Shown here in pieces: positions 25,398 through 33,826 of a stretch of 40,462 nt of DNA (position 1 is its first letter; every line of letters begins with the position of its first letter). A program made the position numbers and the translations under genes. The DNA is from Mycoplasmatota bacterium (GTDB taxonomy: Bacteria; Bacillota_I; Bacilli_A; Izemoplasmatales; Izemoplasmataceae). The DNA is taken from assembly GCA_030600605.1 (NCBI GenBank), contig JAUVLT010000010.1, positions 1 to 40,462 on the forward strand, in the 5' to 3' direction. The notes beneath the pieces are model-generated. The model saw only the letters and a list, made by a program, of their open reading frames with translations. It was not told the DNA's origin and did not search any database.

Positions 25398-27911
25398 ATG
25401 GCAAAAAATATTATTGAAGAAATAAATATCTTTGTTGAAGAAAAAATCCTCAAAGAAAATTTAGAGGATATTGTTGGCGAAAGATTTGGACGCTATTCTA
25501 AATATATAATCCAAGATAGAGCATTGCCAGATGTTAGAGATGGATTAAAACCTGTACAAAGAAGAATTTTATTCTCAATGTATAAATTAGGAATGTTTAG
25601 CGATAAACCATATAAAAAATGTGCTCGTATTGTTGGAGACGTAATTGGTAAGTATCATCCTCACGGTGATACTTCAGTTTATGATGCTATGGTTAGATTA
25701 TCCCAACCATGGAAAATTAGAAATTTACTTATTGATATGCACGGTAATAATGGGTCAATAGACGGTGATAGTGCCGCAGCAATGCGTTATACTGAAGCAA
25801 GAATGAGTTTATCTAGTGAAATACTATTAAGAGATATTGATAAAAGAACCGTTGTTTTTGTTCCGAATTTTGATGATGAAGAATATGAACCAGTTGTTTT
25901 ACCAGCTAGGTATCCTAACCTTTTAGTTAATGGATCTACAGGTATTTCAGCAGGATACGCGACTGATATTCCGCCTCACAATTTGAAAGAAATTATCAAG
26001 GCAGTAATAAAAAGAATTGATACTCTTGATATGACAATTGATGATATATTAAAAATTGTTAAAGGGCCAGATTTTCCTACTGGAGCCATTGTTCAAGGTA
26101 AAAATCAAATAAGACAAGCCTTCGAAACTGGTAAAGGTAGAGTAATAATGAAATCAAAATCAGTAATTGAAGATCAACATATAATCATTACTGAAATTCC
26201 ATATGAAGTTAATAAAGCTACTTTAGTAAGAAAAATTGATGATATAAGAATTAAAAAAGGAATCGAAGGAATTTCTGAGGTTCGTGATGAATCAGATCGT
26301 GAAGGATTACGAATTGTAATCGATATTAAAAAAAATGTTAATCCTCAATTTATCTTAAATTTTTTACATAAAAAAACTGATTTATCAAAATCATATAATT
26401 ATAATATGGTGGCTATCAATAATAAAAGACCAACATTAATGGGTATACTACCAATTATTGATGCATATATTTTGCATCAAAAAGAGGTAATAACAAATCG
26501 TTCAAATTATGAATTAAGAAAAGCTCAAAAAAGAGTCCATATTGTTAAGGGAATAATAAAAATGATGGACATCTTAGATGATGTAATCGCTTTAATCAGG
26601 GCTTCAAAGCATAAGAAAGATGCAAAAAATAGACTTATGCGAAAATTCAAATTTACTGAAGAACAATCAGAAGCAATAGTAACATTGCAATTATATCGTT
26701 TATCAAGTACTGATATTAAATCACTTCAGAAAGAAAATGATAAACTTAATATTCAAATTGAGAAGTTAAGTTTAATTCTACATAATGAAGAAGAACTGCA
26801 AACTGTAATAAAAACTGAATTAAAATCGATAAGTAGATTATTATCTACACCAAGAAAATCTGAAATCGAAGAAGAAATTGAAAAAATCACAATATTGGAA
26901 GAAGAATTAGTAATTGAAGAACAAGCTGTAATAGGAATCTCAAGAGAAGGATACATAAAAAGATCTTCAGTTAGATCGTTTAAAGCAACTGATAAGCCAA
27001 ATGTTAAAGAAAATGACTCAATGTTATTCGTTAGTGAAGTTTCTACTCTTGATACAATTCTAATATTTACCGATAAAGGTAACTATGTCTATTTACCTGT
27101 TTATAAGGTATCAGATTCCAAATGGAAAGACTTAGGTACTCACATTAATAATATTGTTCAGTTAGAAGAAAATGAAAAAATTATTAAAATTGTTCATGTC
27201 CATGATTTTAAAGATGATAGATATTTAGTTTTCATTACAAAAGATAATCTTATAAAATTAACAAAACTTGAAGATTTTAATGTTTCAAGATATTCAAAAA
27301 CAATTAAAGCAATCAACTTAAACAAAGGTGATTTACTAGTTAAAGTAGATGTTACTGATTCACTTGATAGTGACTTGCTAATTGTAACTAGAAAAGGATT
27401 AGCTTTAAAATTTAGTTTGGAAGAAATATCGGTTACATCAACAACTGCAAAAGGAGTAAAAGGCCTAAATTTAGCTCCAAAACAAAAGATTGCTTCAGGG
27501 ATAGTATTAAAAGATTATCACGATTTATTAATACTAACACATAGGGGCACTATTAAAAGACTAAGTTTAGAAGATATTCCAAAGAAAAAAAGAACAAATA
27601 AAGGAGTAAAACTTTATAAAGTAGTTAAATCAAATCCATATTTAGTTACTGATCTTTGCTTGATGAATTCAACCCAATACAAGAATCGTGCAAAAGTGTT
27701 TATTAACACTACAAAGATGTTGGTGACTTTAAAAGCATTTGATATAAAAACTGATAAAACTGTTACTGGAAAATCATTTATTAAAACTAAACAGGGAAAA
27801 CCAATATTTATAAATATTGAAGAGTTGGAAACTGATTTAACAATTCCTAATCTAAATGAATATAAGAAGGAAAAGAATATCGATATAGTTCAACAAAAAT
27901 TATTTGAATAA
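25398..27911 (+). CDS. parC: DNA topoisomerase IV subunit A
   Basis: DNA-cutting subunit of topoisomerase IV, 837 residues. The breakage-reunion domain carries RALPDVRDGLKPVQRR (41-56), HPHGDTSVYDAM (87-98) and the catalytic Tyr131 in MRYTEARM. A C-terminal beta-pinwheel with degenerate repeats (from about residue 510) replaces the strict GyrA box, supporting ParC. At the two quinolone-site positions it has Thr92 and Asp96, where Ser and Glu are common. Terminates the operon. Confidence 0.96.
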   Translation: MAKNIIEEINIFVEEKILKENLEDIVGERFGRYSKYIIQDRALPDVRDGLKPVQRRILFSMYKLGMFSDKPYKKCARIVGDVIGKYHPHGDTSVYDAMVRLSQPWKIRNLLIDMHGNNGSIDGDSAAAMRYTEARMSLSSEILLRDIDKRTVVFVPNFDDEEYEPVVLPARYPNLLVNGSTGISAGYATDIPPHNLKEIIKAVIKRIDTLDMTIDDILKIVKGPDFPTGAIVQGKNQIRQAFETGKGRVIMKSKSVIEDQHIIITEIPYEVNKATLVRKIDDIRIKKGIEGISEVRDESDREGLRIVIDIKKNVNPQFILNFLHKKTDLSKSYNYNMVAINNKRPTLMGILPIIDAYILHQKEVITNRSNYELRKAQKRVHIVKGIIKMMDILDDVIALIRASKHKKDAKNRLMRKFKFTEEQSEAIVTLQLYRLSSTDIKSLQKENDKLNIQIEKLSLILHNEEELQTVIKTELKSISRLLSTPRKSEIEEEIEKITILEEELVIEEQAVIGISREGYIKRSSVRSFKATDKPNVKENDSMLFVSEVSTLDTILIFTDKGNYVYLPVYKVSDSKWKDLGTHINNIVQLEENEKIIKIVHVHDFKDDRYLVFITKDNLIKLTKLEDFNVSRYSKTIKAINLNKGDLLVKVDVTDSLDSDLLIVTRKGLALKFSLEEISVTSTTAKGVKGLNLAPKQKIASGIVLKDYHDLLILTHRGTIKRLSLEDIPKKKRTNKGVKLYKVVKSNPYLVTDLCLMNSTQYKNRAKVFINTTKMLVTLKAFDIKTDKTVTGKSFIKTKQGKPIFINIEELETDLTIPNLNEYKKEKNIDIVQQKLFE

Positions 27912-27933
27912 AAAGTAGCGAAAGCTGCTTTTT
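27910..27933 (+). terminator. Rho-independent terminator after parC
   Basis: AAAAAGTAGC (27910-27919) pairs with GCTGCTTTTT (27924-27933) around a GAAA tetraloop, with one G-U wobble. It overlaps the parC stop. Confidence 0.8.
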
Positions 27934-27977
27934 ATTAAATATATTCAAAAAAAGCAACATATGACTATAATAATGGG

Positions 27978-28031
27978 GTAAACATTAGGAAAAAAGCCAT
28001 AAATGTAGTAAAATGAAATTGTAAATGTTAC
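27978..28031 (+). promoter_or_regulatory. Paired GTAA-N3-TTA operator candidates ahead of the Fic-like gene
   Basis: GTAAACATTAG (27978-27988) and GTAAATGTTAC (28021-28031) share the form GTAA-N3-TTA; the second is an inverted repeat next to the ribosome site GAGGTGG. A TATAAT (27966-27971) just upstream of the first could be the -10 box, although its -35 (TTCAAA, 16 bases away) is poor. Two similar words flanking the leader suggest a repressor site, possibly autoregulation by the winged-helix protein encoded next. Confidence 0.4.
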
Positions 28032-28047
28032 GTTTGAGGTGGTTATT

Positions 28048-29121
28048 ATGAATTGCTTGATAAATTTAAATAGAACACAAATTCCTCATGATGTTGTAAT
28101 GTCTTATATTAATATATATAAGTCAATTGGAATAAATAGCTACAATCATGAGGCGTTAAATTCTGATTACTCAGTAATGGTGCGACAAACTATCAATATT
28201 GATACGCATTTTTTCACGAAAATATTTGAAATAAATGTGACAAATGCTAGATTAAAGTCACTTATCTACAAGGATGTTTTACCAAAAAACAAAGATGAAC
28301 GCTTTGTTTTAAATCTGAAAAATGCATTTGCAAAAATTCATGATGAAAATTCTACATTTGAGTTATTACCAAATGAGATTTTTGACTTACTAAAATTTCT
28401 CTATAAAAATATTCTTTCTGATTCTAAATTGCAATTTAGAAAAGTAGCTAAGAAAACTAACAAAATCTCTCTTCTTACAAGTAGTTATACCTCTAAAAGG
28501 GAGAATTTAGATGATTTAATAAAATTATATAAAGAAAGAATGCGAGAAAGTAAGTATGAAGCCTCATTTATTATTGAAAATTTTTATATTGATTTTATAA
28601 ATATTAGCCCTTTTACTGAAAAAAATATGGAAATCGGATTAATTATATTTTATATTTTGTTAATAACAAACCAGTATGAAGTATTTGAATATATTAGTTT
28701 TATGCAATTAATCGCAAAGAATAAAGCTGAATATGAACTAGAAGTTAGAAATGCCTCGTTTAACTGGGATGAAGGATTTAGTCAATTGTTACCATTTCAT
28801 AGATTTATACTAAGAATATCAACATATGCATATGATCAAATTAATGATTTAATCCGTGATTATGAGTTTGATAGTCAATTAAATAAGTCAAATAATGTGG
28901 AAAATACTATTAACAAACTTCCAGATGTTTTTAGTAAAGATGATATAAGGAATGTTCATCCTTACATTTCGGACTCAACAATAAATAGGACTTTAAAGAG
29001 ATTAAGAGATGATGAAAAAATTCGACCACTTGGTAAAGGAAGAAGTGCAAAGTGGATTAAACTATATAGATCAACAAACAAAAAAATAACTTTTGAACAA
29101 CTTGATCTAAAACTTAGGTGA
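28048..29121 (+). CDS. Degenerate Fic-like protein with C-terminal winged helix
   Basis: The ATG at 28048 follows GAGGTGG; a GTG nine bases upstream overlaps that site. The 357-residue protein is mostly helical. Residues about 155-265 follow the Fic fold pattern, but the catalytic motif HPFx(D/E)GNGRxxR reads SPFTEKNMEIGL (187-198): Pro, Phe, Glu and Asn survive, while the catalytic His, both Gly and both Arg are lost, so AMP transfer is not expected. Residues about 295-341 look like a winged helix (FSKDDIRNVHPYISDSTINR, then a GKGRSAKWIKL wing). Ends in TGA 4 bases before nadC. Likely a regulator or adaptor; the Fic assignment is by pattern only. Confidence 0.65.
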   Translation: MNCLINLNRTQIPHDVVMSYINIYKSIGINSYNHEALNSDYSVMVRQTINIDTHFFTKIFEINVTNARLKSLIYKDVLPKNKDERFVLNLKNAFAKIHDENSTFELLPNEIFDLLKFLYKNILSDSKLQFRKVAKKTNKISLLTSSYTSKRENLDDLIKLYKERMRESKYEASFIIENFYIDFINISPFTEKNMEIGLIIFYILLITNQYEVFEYISFMQLIAKNKAEYELEVRNASFNWDEGFSQLLPFHRFILRISTYAYDQINDLIRDYEFDSQLNKSNNVENTINKLPDVFSKDDIRNVHPYISDSTINRTLKRLRDDEKIRPLGKGRSAKWIKLYRSTNKKITFEQLDLKLR

Positions 29122-29125
29122 TAAT

Positions 29126-29950
29126 ATGAATGAAAGAATTGATAAAATAATTATAGATGCAATTAATGAGGATATTCCCACAATTGACATAACAACTGAT
29201 AATTTATTTTCTAATGAATCTAGTGAAGGGATATTTATCGCAAAAGAGAAAGGTATTTTGAGTGGTGTGAATGTAATGAAACGAGTGTTTGAATTACTCG
29301 ATAAAACAATCAATATAAAAATTCTAAATGGCGATAGTATCCTTGTTGAAAAAGGCGATATTATTGCTATAATTAGCGGTAGAACTGCTGCTATTCTAAA
29401 AGGGGAAAGAATCGCTTTAAACATTATGCAACGCATGAGTGGTATAGCTACATTGACCAGTTTGTATGTAAAAGAAACCGGAGAATACAAGGCGAAAATT
29501 TTGGATACTAGAAAGACAACACCCAATTTAAGAATACTTGAAAAGATGGCTGTTGTTCACGGTGGAGGAATTAATCATCGGTTTTGTTTAAGCGATCAAG
29601 TAATGATCAAAGACAATCATATTAAAAGTGCAGGATCTATTAGTTCTGCAGTCTCTATAATTAAATCAAAAATTGACCAAAATATAAAGATTGAAGTAGA
29701 GATTGAAACTTTTGACCAGTTTTTGGAAGCATTGGATACGAATTGTGATATTATAATGCTTGACAATATGAGTAATGAACTTATGAAGAAATGTGTTTTA
29801 GCGAATAGTGATAAACTTCTTGAAGCCAGTGGCAACATGGTACTCGACCGAATAAAAGGTGTTGCTGAAACTGGAGTTGATTTTATTAGTGTTGGGGCCT
29901 TAACACATTCATATAAGTCAATGGATATTAGTTTAAAATTCAATAGATGA
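29126..29950 (+). CDS. nadC: Nicotinate-nucleotide pyrophosphorylase (carboxylating)
   Basis: Quinolinate phosphoribosyltransferase: makes nicotinate mononucleotide from quinolinate and PRPP in NAD synthesis. The 274-residue protein has DTRKTTPNLR (127-136), HRFCLSDQVMIKDNH (151-165), an EVEIET motif and IIMLDNMS. nadA and nadB, which normally make quinolinate and often sit beside nadC, are absent from the window. It lies 4 bases after the Fic-like gene and overlaps the RBS of argS, so all three are probably co-transcribed. Stop is TGA. Confidence 0.95.
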   Translation: MNERIDKIIIDAINEDIPTIDITTDNLFSNESSEGIFIAKEKGILSGVNVMKRVFELLDKTINIKILNGDSILVEKGDIIAIISGRTAAILKGERIALNIMQRMSGIATLTSLYVKETGEYKAKILDTRKTTPNLRILEKMAVVHGGGINHRFCLSDQVMIKDNHIKSAGSISSAVSIIKSKIDQNIKIEVEIETFDQFLEALDTNCDIIMLDNMSNELMKKCVLANSDKLLEASGNMVLDRIKGVAETGVDFISVGALTHSYKSMDISLKFNR

Positions 29951-29958
29951 GGTGCATT

Positions 29959-31611
29959 ATGAATTTACAGAATTTAATTGAAAATATAAAGCAGGAATTT
30001 AAAAATACACTGGTCAATCTAGGGTATTTTTCGGAGGAAACAATAATAGTGATTGATACTCCCAAAGGAAAAGAAAATGGTGATTATTCTACTAATATAG
30101 CTATGAAACTAGCTAGAGTAGCCAAAAAGGCTCCATTAATAATTGCAAAAGAAATCGTTAATCAATTTAACAGAAATAATCTTTTTATTGAAAAAATTGA
30201 AATTGCCAATCCAGGATTTATAAATATCTTTTTGGATAAGTCTTTTTTAACTAATCTAATTACAGAGATTAATAATCAAGGAATTGATTATGGTAATTTG
30301 AATATGGGACATGGAGAACACTATAATATTGAATTTGTTAGTGTTAATCCGACTGGAAGTCTACATATTGGACACGCAAGAGGCGCTTCAGCTGGGGATT
30401 CTATTAGTAGAATTATGAAAAAGGCAGGTTATAAAGTTACAAAAGAGTACTATGTAAATGACGGTGGAAATCAAATTCATAATTTAGCAATTAGTATTGA
30501 TGTTAGATATCAACAATTATTTGGTAAGAAGATAGAGATACCTAAAGATGGGTATCATGGTGAAGAAATTATTGATGCAGCAAAAAAAATAAAAAATAAA
30601 TATAAGGATCGCTTTATAAAAGAAGATGGGTACGAGTTTTTTAAAGATTATGGCGTTAATTCTCTTCTAAAAACACTTAAAAAAGATTTAAGTGATTATG
30701 GTGTTACTTTTGATGTATGGTTCAGCGAAAAAACGCTATATGATAACAAATTAGTGGAAAAAACTGTTACATATTTGATAGAAAACAACTACACTTACGA
30801 GAAAGACGGTGCTATTTGGTTAAAAACTAGTGATTACAATGATGAAAAAGATAGAGTTATTATCAAAAGTGATGGCTCATATACTTATATTACCCCAGAT
30901 ATTGCTTATCATATGAATAAACTTGAAAGAGGATATACAAAACTTATTGATATTTTAGGTGGAGATCATCATGGATACATTAATCGTTTAAAGGCAGCAA
31001 TTGAAATGATTTCTGGAAAAGGCGATTTATTAGAAATTGAAATCCTCCAAATGGTAAAAGTAATCCAAAATGGGAAAGAAGTCAAAATGTCTAAAAGAAG
31101 CGGTAAAGCTATAACATTAAGAGACATTATTGACGAAGTTGGGGTAGATCCAATCCGTTATTTCTTTGCTATGAGGAGTTTAAATACTCACATGGATCTT
31201 GATTTGGATTTAGCTTTAAAGCAAACAAATGAAAATCCTGTATACTATGCTCAATATGCTCATGCGAGAATAAATAGCATCTTTGTAACAGCTGAGAAAA
31301 AAGGATATAATACCAAAAATTTGCCAACAGAATTTACTACTATAACAAGTGAAAAATCATTTGAATTGATTCAAATTTTAGGTAATTATCCAGATACAAT
31401 TAGACAAGCTGCTATTCATAGAGCACCACATAAAATAACAAATTACGTCAATAATTTAGCAAGCGCCTTTCATAGTTTTTATAACGACGAACAAGTAATT
31501 ACAGATGACCACTTAAATACTATGGAACGTTTATCACTGTTAAATGCAACTAAAATAGTACTAAAAGATGCATTAAACTTAGTTGGAGTAAGTGCACCAA
31601 ACAAAATGTAA
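29959..31611 (+). CDS. argS: Arginine--tRNA ligase
   Basis: Class I synthetase for tRNA-Arg, 550 residues. The ATG at 29959 is chosen because GAGGTG (29949-29954) lies directly before it; an in-frame ATG at 29947 precedes the ribosome site. The N-terminal additional domain (about 1-110), the HIGH motif (HIGHARGA, from residue 136), the KMSKR signature (about 375) and the helical anticodon domain ending in a short LVGVSAPNKM-type C-terminus are all present. A small hairpin without T-run follows the stop. Confidence 0.96.
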   Translation: MNLQNLIENIKQEFKNTLVNLGYFSEETIIVIDTPKGKENGDYSTNIAMKLARVAKKAPLIIAKEIVNQFNRNNLFIEKIEIANPGFINIFLDKSFLTNLITEINNQGIDYGNLNMGHGEHYNIEFVSVNPTGSLHIGHARGASAGDSISRIMKKAGYKVTKEYYVNDGGNQIHNLAISIDVRYQQLFGKKIEIPKDGYHGEEIIDAAKKIKNKYKDRFIKEDGYEFFKDYGVNSLLKTLKKDLSDYGVTFDVWFSEKTLYDNKLVEKTVTYLIENNYTYEKDGAIWLKTSDYNDEKDRVIIKSDGSYTYITPDIAYHMNKLERGYTKLIDILGGDHHGYINRLKAAIEMISGKGDLLEIEILQMVKVIQNGKEVKMSKRSGKAITLRDIIDEVGVDPIRYFFAMRSLNTHMDLDLDLALKQTNENPVYYAQYAHARINSIFVTAEKKGYNTKNLPTEFTTITSEKSFELIQILGNYPDTIRQAAIHRAPHKITNYVNNLASAFHSFYNDEQVITDDHLNTMERLSLLNATKIVLKDALNLVGVSAPNKM

Positions 31612-31646
31612 AGTGGTCTATCCACTTCTAAGGTTAGGAGACGCCA

Positions 31647-33218
31647 ATGTATAAATGGAAAATAAAGAATGAACATTTAGACCAAACAAGATTGGTCGAG
31701 GATATTTACCGCACTAGAGGAGTATCAAACTATCAAGATTTGTTCGATTTAGACGAACGAGATTTGAATGATCCATATCTCTTAAAGGATATGCAAAAAA
31801 CTGTTGACCGAATAATGGATGCAATCAAGACAAAAGAGAAGATATTAATCTACGGGGACTATGATGTTGATGGAATTACTAGTACTTATATTTTATACAA
31901 AACATTAAAAGATTTAGGTGCAAATATTAGATATGATATTCCCAATCGGTTTGTTGATGGATATGGATTAACACATGCAAAAACTTACGACATAATCAAT
32001 GAAGAATTTGATTTAGTGATTACAGTTGATAACGGAATCAAATCTACTTTTGAAGCAAAAGTTTTAAAAGAGAACGGTGTCGACTTAATTATTACAGATC
32101 ATCACGAGCAAGAAGGTGAATTACCTTGTGCCTATACAATTATTCATACAGCTTTATCTGATTATCCATTTAAGCCTCTAGCTGGCGTAGGAGTTGCTTT
32201 TAAGGTATCACAAGCTTTAATTGGTGATGATGCGCTTGAATATATCGATATTGTTGCTTTAGGGACAATCGCTGATATGATGCCTTTAGTTGATGAAAAT
32301 AGGGCTATTGTGAATCTTGGTCTTAAGAAGATGATATCATCACAAAATCTTGGTATTTCAAAACTTATATCATTTTTAGATATAACATATCCTTCAGTCG
32401 CAGATATTCAATACAAAATTGCACCAAGATTAAATGCTTGTGGCAGAATGAAAAGCGCTAAATTAGCTGTTGATTTACTTTTATCAAAAGATAATAAAAC
32501 AGCACTACAGTATTTAGAGGAAATAGAAGAAATCAATAATAAACGAAAAAAGCTTACAAAAGTATTGTTTAATGAAGCATTATCGCAATTGAATGATAAT
32601 GAACCTAGTATCATAATCCATTCCCCAATAATGCATGAAGGGGTTCTGGGAATAATTGCTTCAAGACTTGCGAATGAATATTCAAAAGTTAGTGTTGTTT
32701 TAAAGGAAGAAGAATTTACATACAAAGGAAGTATTAGAAGTTACGGATCTGTGGATGTTATTTACGTGTTAAGTGAGTTAAAAGACTTACTTGTAAGATA
32801 TGGAGGGCACCAGAATGCCGCAGGATTGGAATTTAAAAAAGAGAATCTTACTGAATTTAAAAGAAGATTCAATGAAATGATACCAAATGCAAAAAGAGAA
32901 GAATTTGTTGTTGCAGAAGGCGTTATTGATATTTACAAACTTGATATTAATCAAATTTTTGAATTAGATCAATACGACCTTAAAAATTCACTCTTTATAT
33001 TTGATGGTATTATTCCTAGTAGTAAATATTTAATAAAAGGTGAGCATACAAAATTAATGATTAATTCAACAACTGAAGCAATCTTTTTTAACAACAAAAA
33101 TCTCCATTCAAAAATGAAAAAATCAAGTGTTGTAACTCTTTTAGGACGACTTGATATAAACACTTTTAGAGGAAGATCTAAAAAACAGATTCTAATTGAA
33201 GATTTTGAAATAAATTAA
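31647..33218 (+). CDS. recJ: Single-stranded-DNA-specific exonuclease RecJ (short form)
   Basis: 5'-3' exonuclease for recombination and repair. The 523-residue protein has the DHH motifs GDYDVDG (70-76), VDNG (128-130 region), TDHHE (150-154), an RLNACGRM segment and the DHHA1 signature GGHQNAAGLEF, followed by an OB domain. It stops where the long Firmicutes RecJ proteins (over 700 residues) have an extra C-terminal region. The context recJ-apt-relA matches Bacillus. AGGAG precedes the ATG. Confidence 0.93.
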   Translation: MYKWKIKNEHLDQTRLVEDIYRTRGVSNYQDLFDLDERDLNDPYLLKDMQKTVDRIMDAIKTKEKILIYGDYDVDGITSTYILYKTLKDLGANIRYDIPNRFVDGYGLTHAKTYDIINEEFDLVITVDNGIKSTFEAKVLKENGVDLIITDHHEQEGELPCAYTIIHTALSDYPFKPLAGVGVAFKVSQALIGDDALEYIDIVALGTIADMMPLVDENRAIVNLGLKKMISSQNLGISKLISFLDITYPSVADIQYKIAPRLNACGRMKSAKLAVDLLLSKDNKTALQYLEEIEEINNKRKKLTKVLFNEALSQLNDNEPSIIIHSPIMHEGVLGIIASRLANEYSKVSVVLKEEEFTYKGSIRSYGSVDVIYVLSELKDLLVRYGGHQNAAGLEFKKENLTEFKRRFNEMIPNAKREEFVVAEGVIDIYKLDINQIFELDQYDLKNSLFIFDGIIPSSKYLIKGEHTKLMINSTTEAIFFNNKNLHSKMKKSSVVTLLGRLDINTFRGRSKKQILIEDFEIN

Positions 33219-33249
33219 TGTTAAATAAGTTTTTATTTAATAAATACTT

Positions 33250-33258
33250 TGATATAAT
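33250..33258 (+). promoter_or_regulatory. Extended -10 promoter of apt-relA-dtd
   Basis: TGATATAAT (33250-33258) in CTTTGATATAATA; 44 bases before apt. The 20 bases 33221-33240 form a perfect AT-only inverted repeat (TTAAATAA / TTATTTAA) that covers the -35 position, where only TTTTTA is found. Confidence 0.6.
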
Positions 33259-33301
33259 ATGATAATACAGAGTATAAAAAATATACTATGGAGGATATAA
33301 A

Positions 33302-33814
33302 ATGAATTTAAAAGACTATATTGCAAATGTACCAGATTTTCCCATTCCAGGAATTCAATTTAAAGACATAACACCATTAATTGGAAATGGTAAGGCTTTT
33401 AAACATGCTACTCAACTATTTGTTGAATTCACAAAAGAAATAGAAGCTGATATTATCGTTGGACCTGACGCTAGAGGATTTATTTTTGGATGTCCAGTAG
33501 CTACTCAATTAGAAATTGGGTTCATACCTGTCAGAAAACCAAATAAATTACCTAGAGAAGTGATTGAATTTACTTATGATCTTGAATATGGAACAAACAC
33601 TTTATGCCTTCATAAAGGTGATATTAAACCAGGACAAAAAGTCTTAATTATAGATGATTTACTAGCAACAGGTGGTACAATAGAAGCAACAATTAAACTG
33701 GTTGAAGAATCAGGGGGAATTATTGCCGGTATTGCTTTCTTAATCGAATTAGAATTCTTAAAAGGAAGAGATAAGCTACAAGCTTATAACGTTCTATCAC
33801 TAATACGTTTCTAA
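33302..33814 (+). CDS. apt: Adenine phosphoribosyltransferase
   Basis: Salvages adenine to AMP with PRPP. The 170-residue protein has the usual length, the VGPDARGF segment (53-60), and the PRPP-binding motif [13 protein letters not shown] (114-126). GGAGG precedes the ATG by about 6 bases. It directly precedes relA, the conserved Bacillus pairing that links purine salvage to (p)ppGpp metabolism. Confidence 0.97.
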   Translation: MNLKDYIANVPDFPIPGIQFKDITPLIGNGKAFKHATQLFVEFTKEIEADIIVGPDARGFIFGCPVATQLEIGFIPVRKPNKLPREVIEFTYDLEYGTNTLCLHKGDIKPGQKVLIIDDLLATGGTIEATIKLVEESGGIIAGIAFLIELEFLKGRDKLQAYNVLSLIRF

Positions 33815-33826
33815 GAGGTGATTAGC

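Noticed and set aside
31611-31627. Hairpin AAGTGG/CCACTT between argS and recJ as a terminator
   Set aside because: The 6-bp stem is not followed by T, and recJ begins within 20 bases, so read-through is more likely.
33221-33240. Perfect AT-only inverted repeat after recJ as a terminator
   Set aside because: The stem has no GC pair and no proper T-run, and it overlaps the apt promoter region. It is recorded only as part of that promoter.
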